Origin: CAZSAT01 sp964604675
GTDB taxonomy: Bacteria; Myxococcota_A; UBA796; CAJQPC01
Direction of reading: 5' to 3'
DNA: 64,000 bases
Assembly: GCA_964604675.1 (NCBI GenBank)
Contig: CAZSAT010000010.1
Span: 1-64,000, forward strand
The notes under the pieces were generated by a model. The model had not been told where the DNA came from. It made no database searches and saw only the letters and a program-made list of their open reading frames with translations. The translations under genes and the position numbers were made by a program. Below are positions 1 to 12,084 of the stretch, in pieces; within the stretch, counting starts at the first letter, position 1; every line of letters starts with the position of its first letter.

Positions 1-310
1 TGCCGACGACGATGCGGTCGTTGACCGGGTCGTAGGCCGCGGACTCGCAGCGGGCGAAGCCCACGTCGGCCAGGGTGAGGTCCACGTCCGGCCAGGAGAC
101 GGTGCCGGTGTCGGGTGGCGCGGTGTCGTCGGGTGGCGCGGTGTCGGTCGGTGGCGCCGTGTCGGCGGGCGGGTCCGTGTCTTCCGGCGGTGCGGTGTCG
201 GCTGGCGCGGTGTCGACAGGCGTGCCGCCGTCGGTGTCGGCCGGTCGAGCGGTGTCGGTCGCGCCGGTGTCTGGTGCTGGCTCGGCAAAGCAGGCGAGGA
301 AGAGGAGCAT
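1..310 (-). CDS. Lipoprotein with Asp-Thr-rich linker (3' end outside window)
   Basis: Reading leftward from ATG at 310 the protein begins MLLFLACFAEP, a very short hydrophobic stretch ending in a lipobox-like Cys at residue 7. About 60 residues follow that are dominated by Asp-Thr-Ala/Gly and Pro, then a globular start (around SWPDVDLTLADVGF) cut by the window edge. The linker resembles the flexible, possibly O-glycosylated spacers that hold outer-membrane lipoprotein domains off the membrane. The start is supported by a TACGCT element five bases upstream. The function of the missing domain is unknown; the phrase YDPVNDRIVVG at the edge could open a propeller-like repeat, which is only a guess. 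Confidence 0.7.
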   Translation of the reverse strand, partial: MLLFLACFAEPAPDTGATDTARPADTDGGTPVDTAPADTAPPEDTDPPADTAPPTDTAPPDDTAPPDTGTVSWPDVDLTLADVGFARCESAAYDPVNDRIVVG

Positions 311-315
311 GGTCG

Positions 316-321
316 AGCGTA
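316..321 (-). promoter_or_regulatory. -10-like element TACGCT, leaderless spacing
   Basis: TACGCT on the minus strand ends five bases before the ATG at 310. It fits the TAnnnT pattern seen at many starts in this window. Confidence 0.4.
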
Positions 322-369
322 CGCCGGGGCGGCGCTCCTGGATCGCCGACGGACTGCCGACAGGCCTCG

Positions 370-1350
370 CTACGCGTACCGCTGCCCCACCCAGCGTCGC
401 CAGGCGGGGCCTTCGGTGATGCTCTGGAGGAGCGCCCGGTGCTCGCGGGTCCAGGCCACGGTGCGCCTCAAGCCTTGCTCGAGCCCCACGGCGGGGGACC
501 AGCCGCTCGCCGCCCGGAACGCGCTGTCGTCGAGGTCGTAGCGGCGGTCGTGCCCTTCGCGGTCGGCGACGTGGGCGATCTGCGGCGGCACGCCGAGCGC
601 GGCACACAGGGCATCGACCAGGGCCAGGTTCTCGACCTGCAGCCCGCCCGCGACGTGCCAGAGCGCGCCGGCGGGCAGCGCCAGCATCGCGGCGATGGCT
701 GCAGCGTGGTCCTCGACGTAGAGCCAGTCCCGGACCTGCCGACCGTCTCCATAGACCGGTAGGCGGTCGCCGTGCTGGGCCCGCTCGATGAAGAGGGGGA
801 TCAGCTTCTCGGGCCACTGGCGCGGCCCGTAGGTGTTCGCCGCTCGGTGCATCGACACCGGCAGGCCGTAGCCGTTGCAGGCGGCCCACACGAGGTGGTC
901 GGCCGCCGCCTTCGAGGCTGCGTAGGGGTTTCGAGGACGCAGCGGCGCGTCCGGTCGCCACGCCGGTTCTCCCGGCGCGAGTGAGCCGTAGACCTCATCG
1001 GTCGACACGTGGTGGAAGCGCTCGACGTCCGACCGCGCCGCCTCCTTGAGGAGGACCTGGGTGCCCTCGACGTTCGTGCGCACGAACGCCAGGGGATCGA
1101 CGAGGCTGCGGTCGACGTGGGTCTCGGCCGCGCAGTGCACCACGGTGTCGACCCCGACGAGCGCCCGCCGACACGCTTCGGGATCGCGCACGTCGCCGAC
1201 GATCAGTGGGGCATCGAGCCCGTCGAGGTGTTCCCGTCGTCCGGCGTAGGTGAGCGCGTCGAGCACGACCACGTCGTCGCCGCGCGCGAGCAGGGCGCGC
1301 ACCAGCGCCGAGCCGAGGAACCCCGCGCCGCCGGTGACCAACACCCTCAC
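370..1350 (-). CDS. rmlB: dTDP-glucose 4,6-dehydratase RmlB
   Basis: A 326-residue extended short-chain dehydrogenase that converts dTDP-glucose to dTDP-4-keto-6-deoxyglucose with tightly bound NAD. Visible motifs: the Rossmann loop TGGAGFLGS at the N-terminus, the catalytic STDEVYG segment, YAASK with the catalytic Tyr and Lys, and NTYGPRQWPEKLIP, all typical of RmlB. The longer frame up to 1428 is rejected because homology starts at VRVLVTGGAGF; GTG at 1350 overlaps the rmlC stop as GTGA, implying translational coupling. It is the last gene of the rmlA-rmlC-rmlB operon. No rmlD is present in the window, so the final 4-keto reduction must be encoded elsewhere or a different deoxysugar is made. 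Confidence 0.93.
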   Translation of the reverse strand: MRVLVTGGAGFLGSALVRALLARGDDVVVLDALTYAGRREHLDGLDAPLIVGDVRDPEACRRALVGVDTVVHCAAETHVDRSLVDPLAFVRTNVEGTQVLLKEAARSDVERFHHVSTDEVYGSLAPGEPAWRPDAPLRPRNPYAASKAAADHLVWAACNGYGLPVSMHRAANTYGPRQWPEKLIPLFIERAQHGDRLPVYGDGRQVRDWLYVEDHAAAIAAMLALPAGALWHVAGGLQVENLALVDALCAALGVPPQIAHVADREGHDRRYDLDDSAFRAASGWSPAVGLEQGLRRTVAWTREHRALLQSITEGPAWRRWVGQRYA

Positions 1351-1856
1351 GGGTAGGACTCGGCAGGGGGCCAACCAGGGGCGGCAGCGTCGCGTTCCGA
1401 GAGGATCGGGGCGCCGTCGAGTGGCCAAGGGATGTCCAGGGCGTTCCAGGCGAGCACGCGCTCACCGGCGGGCTCCCACGGTGCCGTGACCAGGTACGTC
1501 ACCTCGGCGTGCTCCGAGACGGTGAGGAACCCGTGGGCGAAGCCCGGCGGGATCCAGAGGGCCTCGTGTCCCTCGGCGCTGAGCTCCGTAGCTGCCCACC
1601 GACCGAAGGTGGGGGACGCACGGCGCAGGTCCACGGCCACGTCCCAGATCGTTCCCACCACCACCCGCACGAGCTTCCCCTGCGGCCGACCCACCTGGTG
1701 GTGCAGACCTCGCAGCACGCCCTGGACCGAGCCCGACTGGTTGGCCTGCACGAACTGGACGTCGAGGTCGCTGGCGCGCCAGACCTCGAAGAAGGACCCG
1801 CGCTCGTCGGCGTGCACGGTCGGGGTGAACAGCCGCATGTCGGGCAAGAGCTTCAT
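1347..1856 (-). CDS. rmlC: dTDP-4-dehydrorhamnose 3,5-epimerase RmlC
   Basis: A 169-residue cupin that epimerises C3 and C5 of dTDP-4-keto-6-deoxyglucose. The family signatures are present in order: ADERGSFFEVW, VLRGLHHQ with the catalytic His, KLVRVVVGTIWDVAVDLR, the LWIPPGFAHGF core and a late WN..DI.WP segment. The ATG at 1856 overlaps the rmlA stop as ATGA, and its own stop overlaps the rmlB start. The longer frame beginning at 1910 would lie inside rmlA and adds residues foreign to the family. Length is slightly below the usual 180 because the C-terminus is short. The function is well supported. Confidence 0.93.
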   Translation of the reverse strand: MKLLPDMRLFTPTVHADERGSFFEVWRASDLDVQFVQANQSGSVQGVLRGLHHQVGRPQGKLVRVVVGTIWDVAVDLRRASPTFGRWAATELSAEGHEALWIPPGFAHGFLTVSEHAEVTYLVTAPWEPAGERVLAWNALDIPWPLDGAPILSERDAAAPGWPPAESYP

Positions 1857-2554
1857 CGAACGAGCTCCTGGGCCCGGGCGTAGCTCGTGTGCGTTCCGGC
1901 GTCGGTCCAACGACCGGGCAGCTCGGCCCAGGTGAGGGTGCCTTGCTGCAGGTAGTGGTTGTTCACGTCGGTGATCTCGTACTCGCCGCGCGCGGAGCGG
2001 GTGAGCTCGCGCACGATCGCGTACACGGTCGCGTCGTAGAGGTACACCCCCGTCACCGCGTAGGGACTCGGCGGCGCTTCCGGCTTCTCGAGGATCTCCT
2101 CGAGCGCGCCGCCTTCACCGAAGCGCGGCACGCCGAAGCGCTCGGGGTGCTCCACGCGGGTGACGTGCACGCGTGCGCCGCGGCCGTCCCAGGCTGCGAT
2201 CAGCGGCCGAAGGTCGGCGCGGAACACGTTGTCGCCCAGCACCACACACACCGGCTCGCCACGAGCGAAGTCCTCCGCCAGCCCCAGCGCATGGGCGATG
2301 CCGAGGGGTTCGTCCTGCACCTTGTAGGTGAAGTCACAGCCGTAGCGGGCGCCGCTGCCCAGGTGCTGCACGAGGTCACCGAAGTGTTCGACGCCGGTGA
2401 CGACCAGGATCTCGCGCAGGCCCCCGTCCACGAGGCGCTGCACGGGATGGTCGATCATCGCCCGGTGGCCGACGGGCAGCAGGTGCTTGTTGACGGTCCG
2501 CGTCAACGGCAACAAGCGGCTGCCCGAGCCGCCGGCGAGCACGACCCCTCGCAC
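1853..2554 (-). CDS. rmlA: Glucose-1-phosphate thymidylyltransferase, short RmlA type
   Basis: A 233-residue nucleotidyltransferase that activates glucose-1-phosphate with dTTP, the first step toward dTDP-deoxysugars. The N-terminus VRGVVLAGGSGSRLLPLT carries the nucleotide-binding GGxGxR loop, followed by NKHLLPV, the VVLGDNVF metal-binding segment, a FGVPRF..GG..LEKP block and YEITDVNN near the end. Classical RmlA is about 290 residues; this one ends soon after the core and lacks the C-terminal helical extension, as in other short sugar-nucleotidyltransferases. GTG at 2554 shares its G with the stop of the upstream lipoprotein gene (TAGTG). Exact sugar and nucleotide specificity is inferred from the rmlC and rmlB neighbours. 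Confidence 0.88.
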   Translation of the reverse strand: MRGVVLAGGSGSRLLPLTRTVNKHLLPVGHRAMIDHPVQRLVDGGLREILVVTGVEHFGDLVQHLGSGARYGCDFTYKVQDEPLGIAHALGLAEDFARGEPVCVVLGDNVFRADLRPLIAAWDGRGARVHVTRVEHPERFGVPRFGEGGALEEILEKPEAPPSPYAVTGVYLYDATVYAIVRELTRSARGEYEITDVNNHYLQQGTLTWAELPGRWTDAGTHTSYARAQELVR

Positions 2555-3129
2555 TACTCCGGCGTCCCGGACCCCGACCAGGACGCGTCGCACGGGAGCG
2601 AGGGGAAGGTGTGGTGCGCTTCGTCGCCCACGATCAGATCGCAGGCGCCGTCGATGTCCTGCCACTCCCCGCCTTCCTCGGTGTACCCGCCCTCGCGGAC
2701 GACCACCAGGGTGGCGTCGATGGCGTAGCTCAGCTCGCTGTCGGACACGACCGTGCCCGTCATGGCGGCCTCGACGCCCCAGACGCAGGTGCCGAAGATC
2801 ACCTCGGCGAAGCCGGTCAGATCGAAGCTGTCCGAGCCGGAGATCGTGCCCTCCCAGGCGATGGCGGGGTCGTCGTCGGACTCCGGCACCTCGTCGCCGC
2901 TCAGGCAGTCCCCGCTCCCCTGCTTGAAGGTGACGCTCGTGAGCTCGCCGAGGTTCAGGTGCAGGCCGTTGCCGGCGGCGTTCTCGCAGCCGTTCTCGTC
3001 CACCGCGTCCAGCGACATCGACCAGGTGCCGGAGGGAAAGGTGTAGGGGGTGTCGGCGCCGTCGTCGCACGCGGGTTCGGCGGCGGTGTCGCCGCTCGCG
3101 CCGGTGCAGGCCCAGATCAGGAGGAACAT
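2554..3129 (-). CDS. Small lipoprotein heading the rml operon
   Basis: A 191-residue protein beginning MFLLIWACTGASGDTAAEPAC; the lipobox Cys is residue 8, an exceptionally short signal peptide with no basic n-region. The rest is acidic, Gly/Ser-rich and probably beta-structured, with scattered Cys that could form disulfides outside the cytoplasm. I do not recognise a family. Its stop overlaps the rmlA start by one base, so it is co-transcribed and probably translationally coupled with the dTDP-sugar genes; whether it works in the same glycan pathway is inference. The start is supported by a TAGACT element six bases upstream. Confidence 0.7.
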   Translation of the reverse strand: MFLLIWACTGASGDTAAEPACDDGADTPYTFPSGTWSMSLDAVDENGCENAAGNGLHLNLGELTSVTFKQGSGDCLSGDEVPESDDDPAIAWEGTISGSDSFDLTGFAEVIFGTCVWGVEAAMTGTVVSDSELSYAIDATLVVVREGGYTEEGGEWQDIDGACDLIVGDEAHHTFPSLPCDASWSGSGTPE

Positions 3130-3135
3130 GGGGTC

Positions 3136-3141
3136 AGTCTA
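3136..3141 (-). promoter_or_regulatory. -10-like element TAGACT, leaderless spacing
   Basis: TAGACT ends six bases before the ATG at 3129 and would drive the lipoprotein-rmlACB operon. The 182-base gap up to 3311 holds nothing else I can support. Confidence 0.45.
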
Positions 3142-3311
3142 CCGTGACTCTGCGGCGCGTTGATTGGAGGATCGCCGAGTCGTTCGGGTTCCCAGTGGCC
3201 ACGCGTCCGACGAAGGCGTGCCAGGGGCACGTCGAGGAGGCGCGGGGTCGCTGGGGGCCCGAAGGGCCGGCGAGGCCCGATCAACTCGGCGTAGAGGCAC
3301 GGCACCCTCGC

Positions 3312-4265
3312 TCAGCGCGCCGCCGCCCACTGTCCGAGGAGCTCGGCCACCTGGCACGCCACCTCGTGGGGTCCGTGGAGGAGCCCCTCGGCCACCGCGC
3401 CGGGCAAGGCGGCCACCAGCGCGGCGGTGTCGGGCACCCGCGCCGGCTCGCCGACGGCGTGGTGCTCCCGGTGGAGGTCGCGGGTGCGGCGGTACAGGGC
3501 GCGCGCCCTGCGGGGGTGGGCGTGCACCACCGGCGCGAGCGGGACGTAGCCGATGCGTCGCCCCTGCCTCCAGTGGAGGTCTTCGCCGATCGGCACGCGC
3601 GGCAAGGGGTGCGCGAGCAGCGTCTCCCGGCGGTAGAGCGCGAAGACGTGGTCGAGCCTCTGGACCGGCCGGTGCTCCTGCCCGGGTGGCGTCCACTCAC
3701 GGAGCCGGGCGCGGGTCACGGCGTCGGTGGACGGCCACGGGATCTGGCGGCCGAACACGGCGTCGTAGCCCCCGGACTCCAGCGCCTCCACGAGGGTCCG
3801 CACGACACCGCCTCCGCGTGGGAGCGCGTCGTCGACCGTCAGCAGCACGTAGTCGCCTTCGGCCAGCTCGACGCCCCGCTGACGCGTGGCTCCGTGGCCC
3901 GCCCAGTCCAGCTCCACGATCCGGTCGCCGGCCGGGCGCGGGCCGCCGTTCCAGAGGACCAGGACCTCCAGGTCGACGTCCTGCCGGCGCAGGGCGTGGA
4001 GTCCCAGCGGCGCGTGGCGGTGGGTGGGCACGATGGCGGTGACGCTGACCCGGCTCCGGCCGCCGGGCCGCGGGGGCAGGTGCGCCCTCAGGGTGGACTC
4101 GACGTCGGCATCGGCGGCACGCGCGTCGTCGAGGAGCGGGGCCAGCTCGTCGGCGCGGTAGCGGCGCGAGAGTCCGCCTTCGAGGCGCGCGGTGATGCTC
4201 TCGCCCCGCTTCAGCGCTTCCTCGACGGCGGCCAGCGAGATCGGGTCGAGGTTCGTGAGCAACAT
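3312..4265 (-). CDS. Family 2 glycosyltransferase
   Basis: A 317-residue protein with an N-terminal segment of about 75 residues of unknown role, then a GT-A fold: VSVTAIVPTHRH strand start, LEVLVLWNGG, a GATRQRGVELAEGDYVLLTVDDALP block carrying a DxD-like VDD, and VPIGEDLHWRQ followed by IGYVPLAPVVHAHP. The late acidic ED-W and the Y-P-A-V-V-H pattern are typical of family 2 transferases of the rhamnosyltransferase type. It lies beside rmlABC on the same strand, so a dTDP-deoxysugar donor is plausible but not shown. The acceptor is unknown. No membrane segment is apparent, so it likely acts on the inner face of the membrane. Confidence 0.75.
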   Translation of the reverse strand: MLLTNLDPISLAAVEEALKRGESITARLEGGLSRRYRADELAPLLDDARAADADVESTLRAHLPPRPGGRSRVSVTAIVPTHRHAPLGLHALRRQDVDLEVLVLWNGGPRPAGDRIVELDWAGHGATRQRGVELAEGDYVLLTVDDALPRGGGVVRTLVEALESGGYDAVFGRQIPWPSTDAVTRARLREWTPPGQEHRPVQRLDHVFALYRRETLLAHPLPRVPIGEDLHWRQGRRIGYVPLAPVVHAHPRRARALYRRTRDLHREHHAVGEPARVPDTAALVAALPGAVAEGLLHGPHEVACQVAELLGQWAAAR

Positions 4266-4275
4266 GCGGAGTTGG

Positions 4276-4285
4276 TGGGTATCAT
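4276..4285. promoter_or_regulatory. Divergent -10-like elements sharing one TA step
   Basis: The ten bases tgggTAtcat read TATCAT rightward (15 bases before the ATG at 4301) and TACCCA leftward (10 bases before the ATG at 4265). Both elements use the same TA at 4280-4281. Confidence 0.35.
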
Positions 4286-4300
4286 CGCGCCCGGGAGATC

Positions 4301-7174
4301 ATGTCGACAGCGGCTCCAGAGACCCTGCGCCTGCGGTCCTGCACGGTGGACCTCGTCAGGGGGCGGGTGTTTCGCGGCGATCGCGTCGAGCGCCTGACCG
4401 CCACGGAAGCTCGCCTCTTGCGCCACCTGGTGGCGCGCCCGGGGCTGGTCGCGGACCGGGGCTCCCTCTACGAGGAGGTCTGGGGCTACGCGCGCGACAG
4501 TCGGAGCCGCACCCTCGACGTGACGGTCGGCAACCTGCGCAAGAAGATCGAGGCCGATCCGCGCGTGCCCGACCACGTGCTCACCGAGGTCGGCATCGGC
4601 TACCGGCTGGTCTTCCACACGCCGGGCGTGCACCCAGCGCCGCGGGTGGCCGCCGCCGGCCCGCTCTTCGGCCGCGAGCGCGCGCTGGAGGGGATCGTGC
4701 TGAAGCTTCGAACGCACGGGCAGGCGTCGGTGGTGGGCATGCCCGGGGTCGGCAAGACCGCTGTCGCCCGATCCGTCGCTGCCCGCGGTGGTGCCCACTG
4801 GGCGGCCGGATGCGTGGAGGTCGCCGGCGACCTCCGGCCCGAGGTCTTCCTGGCGCGGCTTGGGGAAGCCTTCGGGATCGATCCGCCGCCCAGCGGTCCC
4901 ACCTCCAGCTTCCGGAACCAGCTGGGCATCGCGATGGAGCAACGCGGGCACCTGCTGTTGCTGGTCGACGGGGCGTCGTCGGAGCTCGTCGACGTGCTGT
5001 CGGCCTTGCGCCGGCTCGCCCCCTCGACCGATCTCCTGGTCACCTCGGCCGCCGCGCTCGGGCTTCCCGACGAGCAGGTCATCGAGCTGCCGCCCCTCGA
5101 CGCGGACTCCGGCGTGGCGCTGTTCCTGGAGCGCGTGGCCCTGCGGCGTCCCGGTCACACCCCCGACCTCGAGGCCGTGTCCGACATCGTGGCTCTGCTG
5201 GAGGGGCTCCCCCTGGCGCTGGAGATCGCTGCGGCGCGAAGCGCCATGGTGGGGGAGGCGCGCACCTTGAGCCACCTGCGTGACACCAAGCCTTCCGAGA
5301 GCCTCGAGGCCCTGGAGCGTGCCTTGGCGTGGGCCTGGGATCAGCTCTCGGACGTCGAGTGCCTGGCGCTCGAACAGGCGAGCACCTTCCGGGGAGGCTT
5401 CTCGGTCGAGGCGGCCGAGGCCGTGGTGCAGCTTCCTGGGCACGCACCGGGCCTGGTCGGTGTGCTCCAGCGGTTGAACGAGCATGGCCTGGTCGAGCTG
5501 GAACGCTCGGACGACGGGCTGCGCCCCCGCCTGCGGGAGCCGGTGCAGGCCTTCGCGGCGGCGAAGCAGCGCGACCACGAGGCGACCCGTCGGCACATCG
5601 AGTGGTACGCCAGCGCGGCGGGCCGCAGCATCCGCCAGGCCCACGAGGCGGACTGGGAGGCGGCCTTCAGCTGGCAGGTCCAGGAGCAGGCCAACCTGGA
5701 ACATGCCCTTCGGCGCGCGGTGACGCTCGATCCCGAGGCGGCGGCACGCATCGCTATCGGCATGAAGGCCATCGGCCTGCACTGCCTGGGAACCCAGCGC
5801 TACCGGGAGGTGCTGGAGCTCGGCACCACCGCGGCGCGCAGCGCCGGCTCCACGCGTCTGCTCGCCGAGCTCCTGGTGCTTCGAGTCAGCCTGGAGGTCG
5901 ACCGCGTGGGCGCCGATGGGGCCGAGCCCTTCCTCGAGGAGACCAGTGCCCTGGTCGGGGCCGTCGAGGACCAGAGACTGCGTGGGCTGCTGCTGCACGC
6001 GAGGGCCAAGTTCTTCCGTAGCCGCGGCCGCTCCGGCGAGGCCACCGCGTACGCGCGCCAGGCCGTGGAGCTCCTGTCCCTCTCGCAGGACCGCTACGCC
6101 GAGGCGAGCGCCCGCGCCTGGCTCGGGTTCCGGCTCTGTGAGACCGGCGAGCTGGGCAGCGCCTACGATCACCTCGAGCGGGCCCTGTCCATCGCGTCCG
6201 CTCTGGGCAGCGTGTCCCTGGAGATCAAGGTGCGCGTCTCCTGGACCGTGTTCCTGTTCAAGCAGGGGCGGCTCAAGGAAGCCACCACCCACCAGGACCG
6301 TTGCCTCGAGCTGGCCCGCGCTCAGGGTCTTCGGCGGTGGGAAGGGGCGAGCCTGAACAACATCGGGCTCTTGCGCGTGGCGTCCGGCGACGTTGAGAGC
6401 GCGCGGGAGCACCTCGAGTCCGCCCTGACCGTGAACCTGGCGCTCGGCGCGGTCGCGGGCACGGCGATGGCGCGCAGTGCCCTGGGTGAGCTGCTCGCCG
6501 ACCTGGGCGAGTTCGAGGAGAGCGAGCGCCTGCACGGGCTGGCGTTGGAGGCCTGCCGGCGAGGTGGCGATCAACGCCTGCTCGCCCAGGTGCTTCATCG
6601 ACTCGGTCGCACGCGGCTCCTGCAGGGCATGCTCGATGCCGCGAGCGTCTGCCTCCGGGAAGCGGTCGAGCTCTACACCCTCCTCGAGCAGACCTGGGAC
6701 CTCGACCGGGCGCGTCTGGATCTCGCGCTCGCCCTTCAGGGCCAGGGGCATCTCGAGCACGCGCGCTTCGCCCTCGGCCGTGTGGCCGAGGATCACCGGT
6801 CGGGACCACGACCCGTGGCCCTCAGCCTCGCCACGGCGCACCTCGGAGCGCTGCACGCGGTGGAGGGCTCGTCCTGGGCCGCGGCCGCCTGCATCGAGGA
6901 GGCCACCTCGGAGCTCCAGAGGGTCGAGGACCCGGCGATCGTCGCCGTGCTGCAGGTCTGGGAGGGATTCCGGGAGCTGGCCCGTCTCCGCGGGCAGACC
7001 GCCCGTCGGGGCCAGGCTGGCCCGGAGGTCAGAGCCCTCTTCCAGAAGTGCCTCAACCCCCGGGTCGAGGGCGCCCCGGGCGGCCTCGCGGAGCCGCCGA
7101 TGCCTCGGAGCTACCCGATCATGGCGGCCGATCTGCTCCGCCGCGCCCTGGCCAAGGATCACCTGGTCGCGTGA
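4301..7174 (+). CDS. Winged-helix / NB-ARC-like NTPase / TPR transcriptional regulator
   Basis: A 957-residue regulator with three parts. Residues about 8-105 form an OmpR/PhoB-type winged helix (LTATEARLLRHLVARPG; SRTLDVTVGNLRKKIE, the recognition helix; GIGYRLVF). A P-loop GMPGVGKT lies at residues 146-153, followed by a LLLVDG Walker B-like strand and a LPPLDADSGVALFL segment, typical of STAND/AfsR-like ATPases. From about residue 420 to the end are helical repeats with TPR character. Such proteins oligomerise on ligand or partner binding and activate nearby genes. It is divergent from the glycosyltransferase gene and could control it or the rml genes; that is inference. ATG at 4301 is preceded by GGGAG. 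Confidence 0.85.
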   Translation: MSTAAPETLRLRSCTVDLVRGRVFRGDRVERLTATEARLLRHLVARPGLVADRGSLYEEVWGYARDSRSRTLDVTVGNLRKKIEADPRVPDHVLTEVGIGYRLVFHTPGVHPAPRVAAAGPLFGRERALEGIVLKLRTHGQASVVGMPGVGKTAVARSVAARGGAHWAAGCVEVAGDLRPEVFLARLGEAFGIDPPPSGPTSSFRNQLGIAMEQRGHLLLLVDGASSELVDVLSALRRLAPSTDLLVTSAAALGLPDEQVIELPPLDADSGVALFLERVALRRPGHTPDLEAVSDIVALLEGLPLALEIAAARSAMVGEARTLSHLRDTKPSESLEALERALAWAWDQLSDVECLALEQASTFRGGFSVEAAEAVVQLPGHAPGLVGVLQRLNEHGLVELERSDDGLRPRLREPVQAFAAAKQRDHEATRRHIEWYASAAGRSIRQAHEADWEAAFSWQVQEQANLEHALRRAVTLDPEAAARIAIGMKAIGLHCLGTQRYREVLELGTTAARSAGSTRLLAELLVLRVSLEVDRVGADGAEPFLEETSALVGAVEDQRLRGLLLHARAKFFRSRGRSGEATAYARQAVELLSLSQDRYAEASARAWLGFRLCETGELGSAYDHLERALSIASALGSVSLEIKVRVSWTVFLFKQGRLKEATTHQDRCLELARAQGLRRWEGASLNNIGLLRVASGDVESAREHLESALTVNLALGAVAGTAMARSALGELLADLGEFEESERLHGLALEACRRGGDQRLLAQVLHRLGRTRLLQGMLDAASVCLREAVELYTLLEQTWDLDRARLDLALALQGQGHLEHARFALGRVAEDHRSGPRPVALSLATAHLGALHAVEGSSWAAAACIEEATSELQRVEDPAIVAVLQVWEGFRELARLRGQTARRGQAGPEVRALFQKCLNPRVEGAPGGLAEPPMPRSYPIMAADLLRRALAKDHLVA

Positions 7175-7419
7175 CGCGCCGAGCCCATCGGCTCAAGGAT
7201 CGCCCGCAGGCGTCCGAAGACGGGGTCTGAGCGGGCATTGGCGGAAGCCCCACCCCCGATGCCGTGTCGTCTTGGGGCATGATGAAGGCAGAGCAGCCCG
7301 CTCCCGCTCGTCATCCAGAGCCTTCCCAGTTCTTTCCGTCACCGCCCCCCATGGCCCCAGGCCGCGGTGCCGACGAGAGCGTCGCCCGGCGAGGGGCCAC
7401 ACCCCCTCCCGGAGCCCCC
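7175..7419. other. Intergenic region before the prkA operon
   Basis: This 245-base gap contains a weak hairpin just after the regulator gene (GAGCC at 7181-7185, GGCTC at 7190-7194, no T-tract). Reading from 7264 is open into prkA but Pro-rich and unlike the family, so it is treated as leader. I found no clear sigma-54 or TAnnnT promoter here. Confidence 0.4.
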
Positions 7420-9465
<2,046 letters not shown>

Positions 9466-9470
9466 TCCAC

Positions 9471-10556
9471 GTGTCCACGCTCAACATCGAGAACGACCTC
9501 GGGCGGTTCCGCGACATCGTCAAGGGACGGCTGCGGAAGGACCTGAAGCGCTACATGGGCTCGGGCGAGCTGTTGGGCAAGCAGGGCGACGACGTCGTCT
9601 CCATCCCCCTCCCGCAGATCCGCATCCCGCGGCTCCGCTACGGTGAGAACAAGGGTGGGGTGGGCCAGGGCGAAGGCGAGGGCGAGGGTGCAGGCCAGGG
9701 CCCGAAGGCTGGCGACGCCGCCGGGCAGCACGTGCTCGAGGTCGACATCACCCTCGACGAGCTGGCGGAGATCCTGGCCGACGAGCTCGAGCTGCCGCGC
9801 ATCGAGCCCAAGGGCCAGAAGAACATCACCACCAGCCGCGACAAGTACACGGGCATCGCGATGCAGGGCCCGGAGTCGCTGCGGCACACCAAGCGCACCT
9901 TCCGAGCGGCGCTGAAGCGTCAGATCGCGGCGGGCAGCTACAACCCGAAGAAGCCGGTCCTCGTGCCCATGAAGGAGGACAAGCGGTACCGGAGCTGGAA
10001 GGCCAAGACCGAGCCGCAGTCGGCCGCCGTGGTCCTCTACATGATGGACGTGTCGGGTTCGATGGGCCGGGAGCAGAAGGAGATCGTGCGGCTGGAGTGC
10101 TTCTGGATCGACACCTGGCTGCGCACCCAGTTCGACAACGTGGCCACCCGCTTCATCATCCACGACGCCGTCGCCCGCGAGGTCGACCGCGACACCTTCT
10201 TCCGCACCCGCGAGTCCGGCGGCACCCTCATCAGCTCCGCCTACAACCTCTGCATGAAGATCATCGACGAGGACTACCCGGCGGACGAGTGGAACATCTA
10301 CCCCTTCCACTTCTCCGACGGCGACAACTGGTCGGCGTCCGACACCCGCAGCTGCCTCGACCTGGTCGAGAAGCGCATGAAGCCCATCGTCAACCAGTTC
10401 AGCTACGGCCAGGTGGAGAGCGAGTACGGCTCGGGACAGTTCATCAAGGACCTGGCGGAGCGCTTCACCGAGACCGAGGAGGTCGTGCTCTCCCGCATCC
10501 CGGACCGCGACGGCATCATGGACTCCATCAAGCAGTTCCTGGGCAAGGGCAACTGA
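9471..10556 (+). CDS. yeaH: YeaH/YhbH family protein with VWA domain (DUF444)
   Basis: A 361-residue DUF444 protein. After an N-terminal region with a Gly-Glu-rich stretch (about residues 60-80) comes a von Willebrand A fold whose MIDAS begins VVLYMMDVSGSMG (about residues 185-197, DxSxS), with later conserved acidic residues in YPFHFSDGDNW. The family nearly always sits between prkA and spoVR, and works in the same stress response, possibly as a metal-dependent adaptor. GTG at 9471 follows the prkA stop by five bases, and the gene is separated from spoVR by one base, so the three are almost certainly one transcript. Confidence 0.92.
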   Translation: MSTLNIENDLGRFRDIVKGRLRKDLKRYMGSGELLGKQGDDVVSIPLPQIRIPRLRYGENKGGVGQGEGEGEGAGQGPKAGDAAGQHVLEVDITLDELAEILADELELPRIEPKGQKNITTSRDKYTGIAMQGPESLRHTKRTFRAALKRQIAAGSYNPKKPVLVPMKEDKRYRSWKAKTEPQSAAVVLYMMDVSGSMGREQKEIVRLECFWIDTWLRTQFDNVATRFIIHDAVAREVDRDTFFRTRESGGTLISSAYNLCMKIIDEDYPADEWNIYPFHFSDGDNWSASDTRSCLDLVEKRMKPIVNQFSYGQVESEYGSGQFIKDLAERFTETEEVVLSRIPDRDGIMDSIKQFLGKGN

Positions 10557-10557
10557 G

Positions 10558-12083
<1,526 letters not shown>

Positions 12084-12084
<1 letters not shown>

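Noticed and set aside
75..419. Plus-strand frame rich in Val-Ser-Gly-Gly at the left edge
   Set aside because: It is the mirror of the Asp-Thr-Ala-Pro linker of the minus-strand lipoprotein, which has a lipobox and a promoter element.
4211..7162. A 983-codon open frame antisense to the winged-helix/TPR regulator
   Set aside because: It mirrors a clear multi-domain protein on the plus strand and shows no domain of its own; long antisense frames are expected at this GC content.
7240..7300. Possible sigma-54 promoter before prkA (expected from enterobacterial yeaGH)
   Set aside because: The segments TTGGCGGAAGC and TTGGGGCATGAT lack the GG and GC elements at the required 12/24 spacing.
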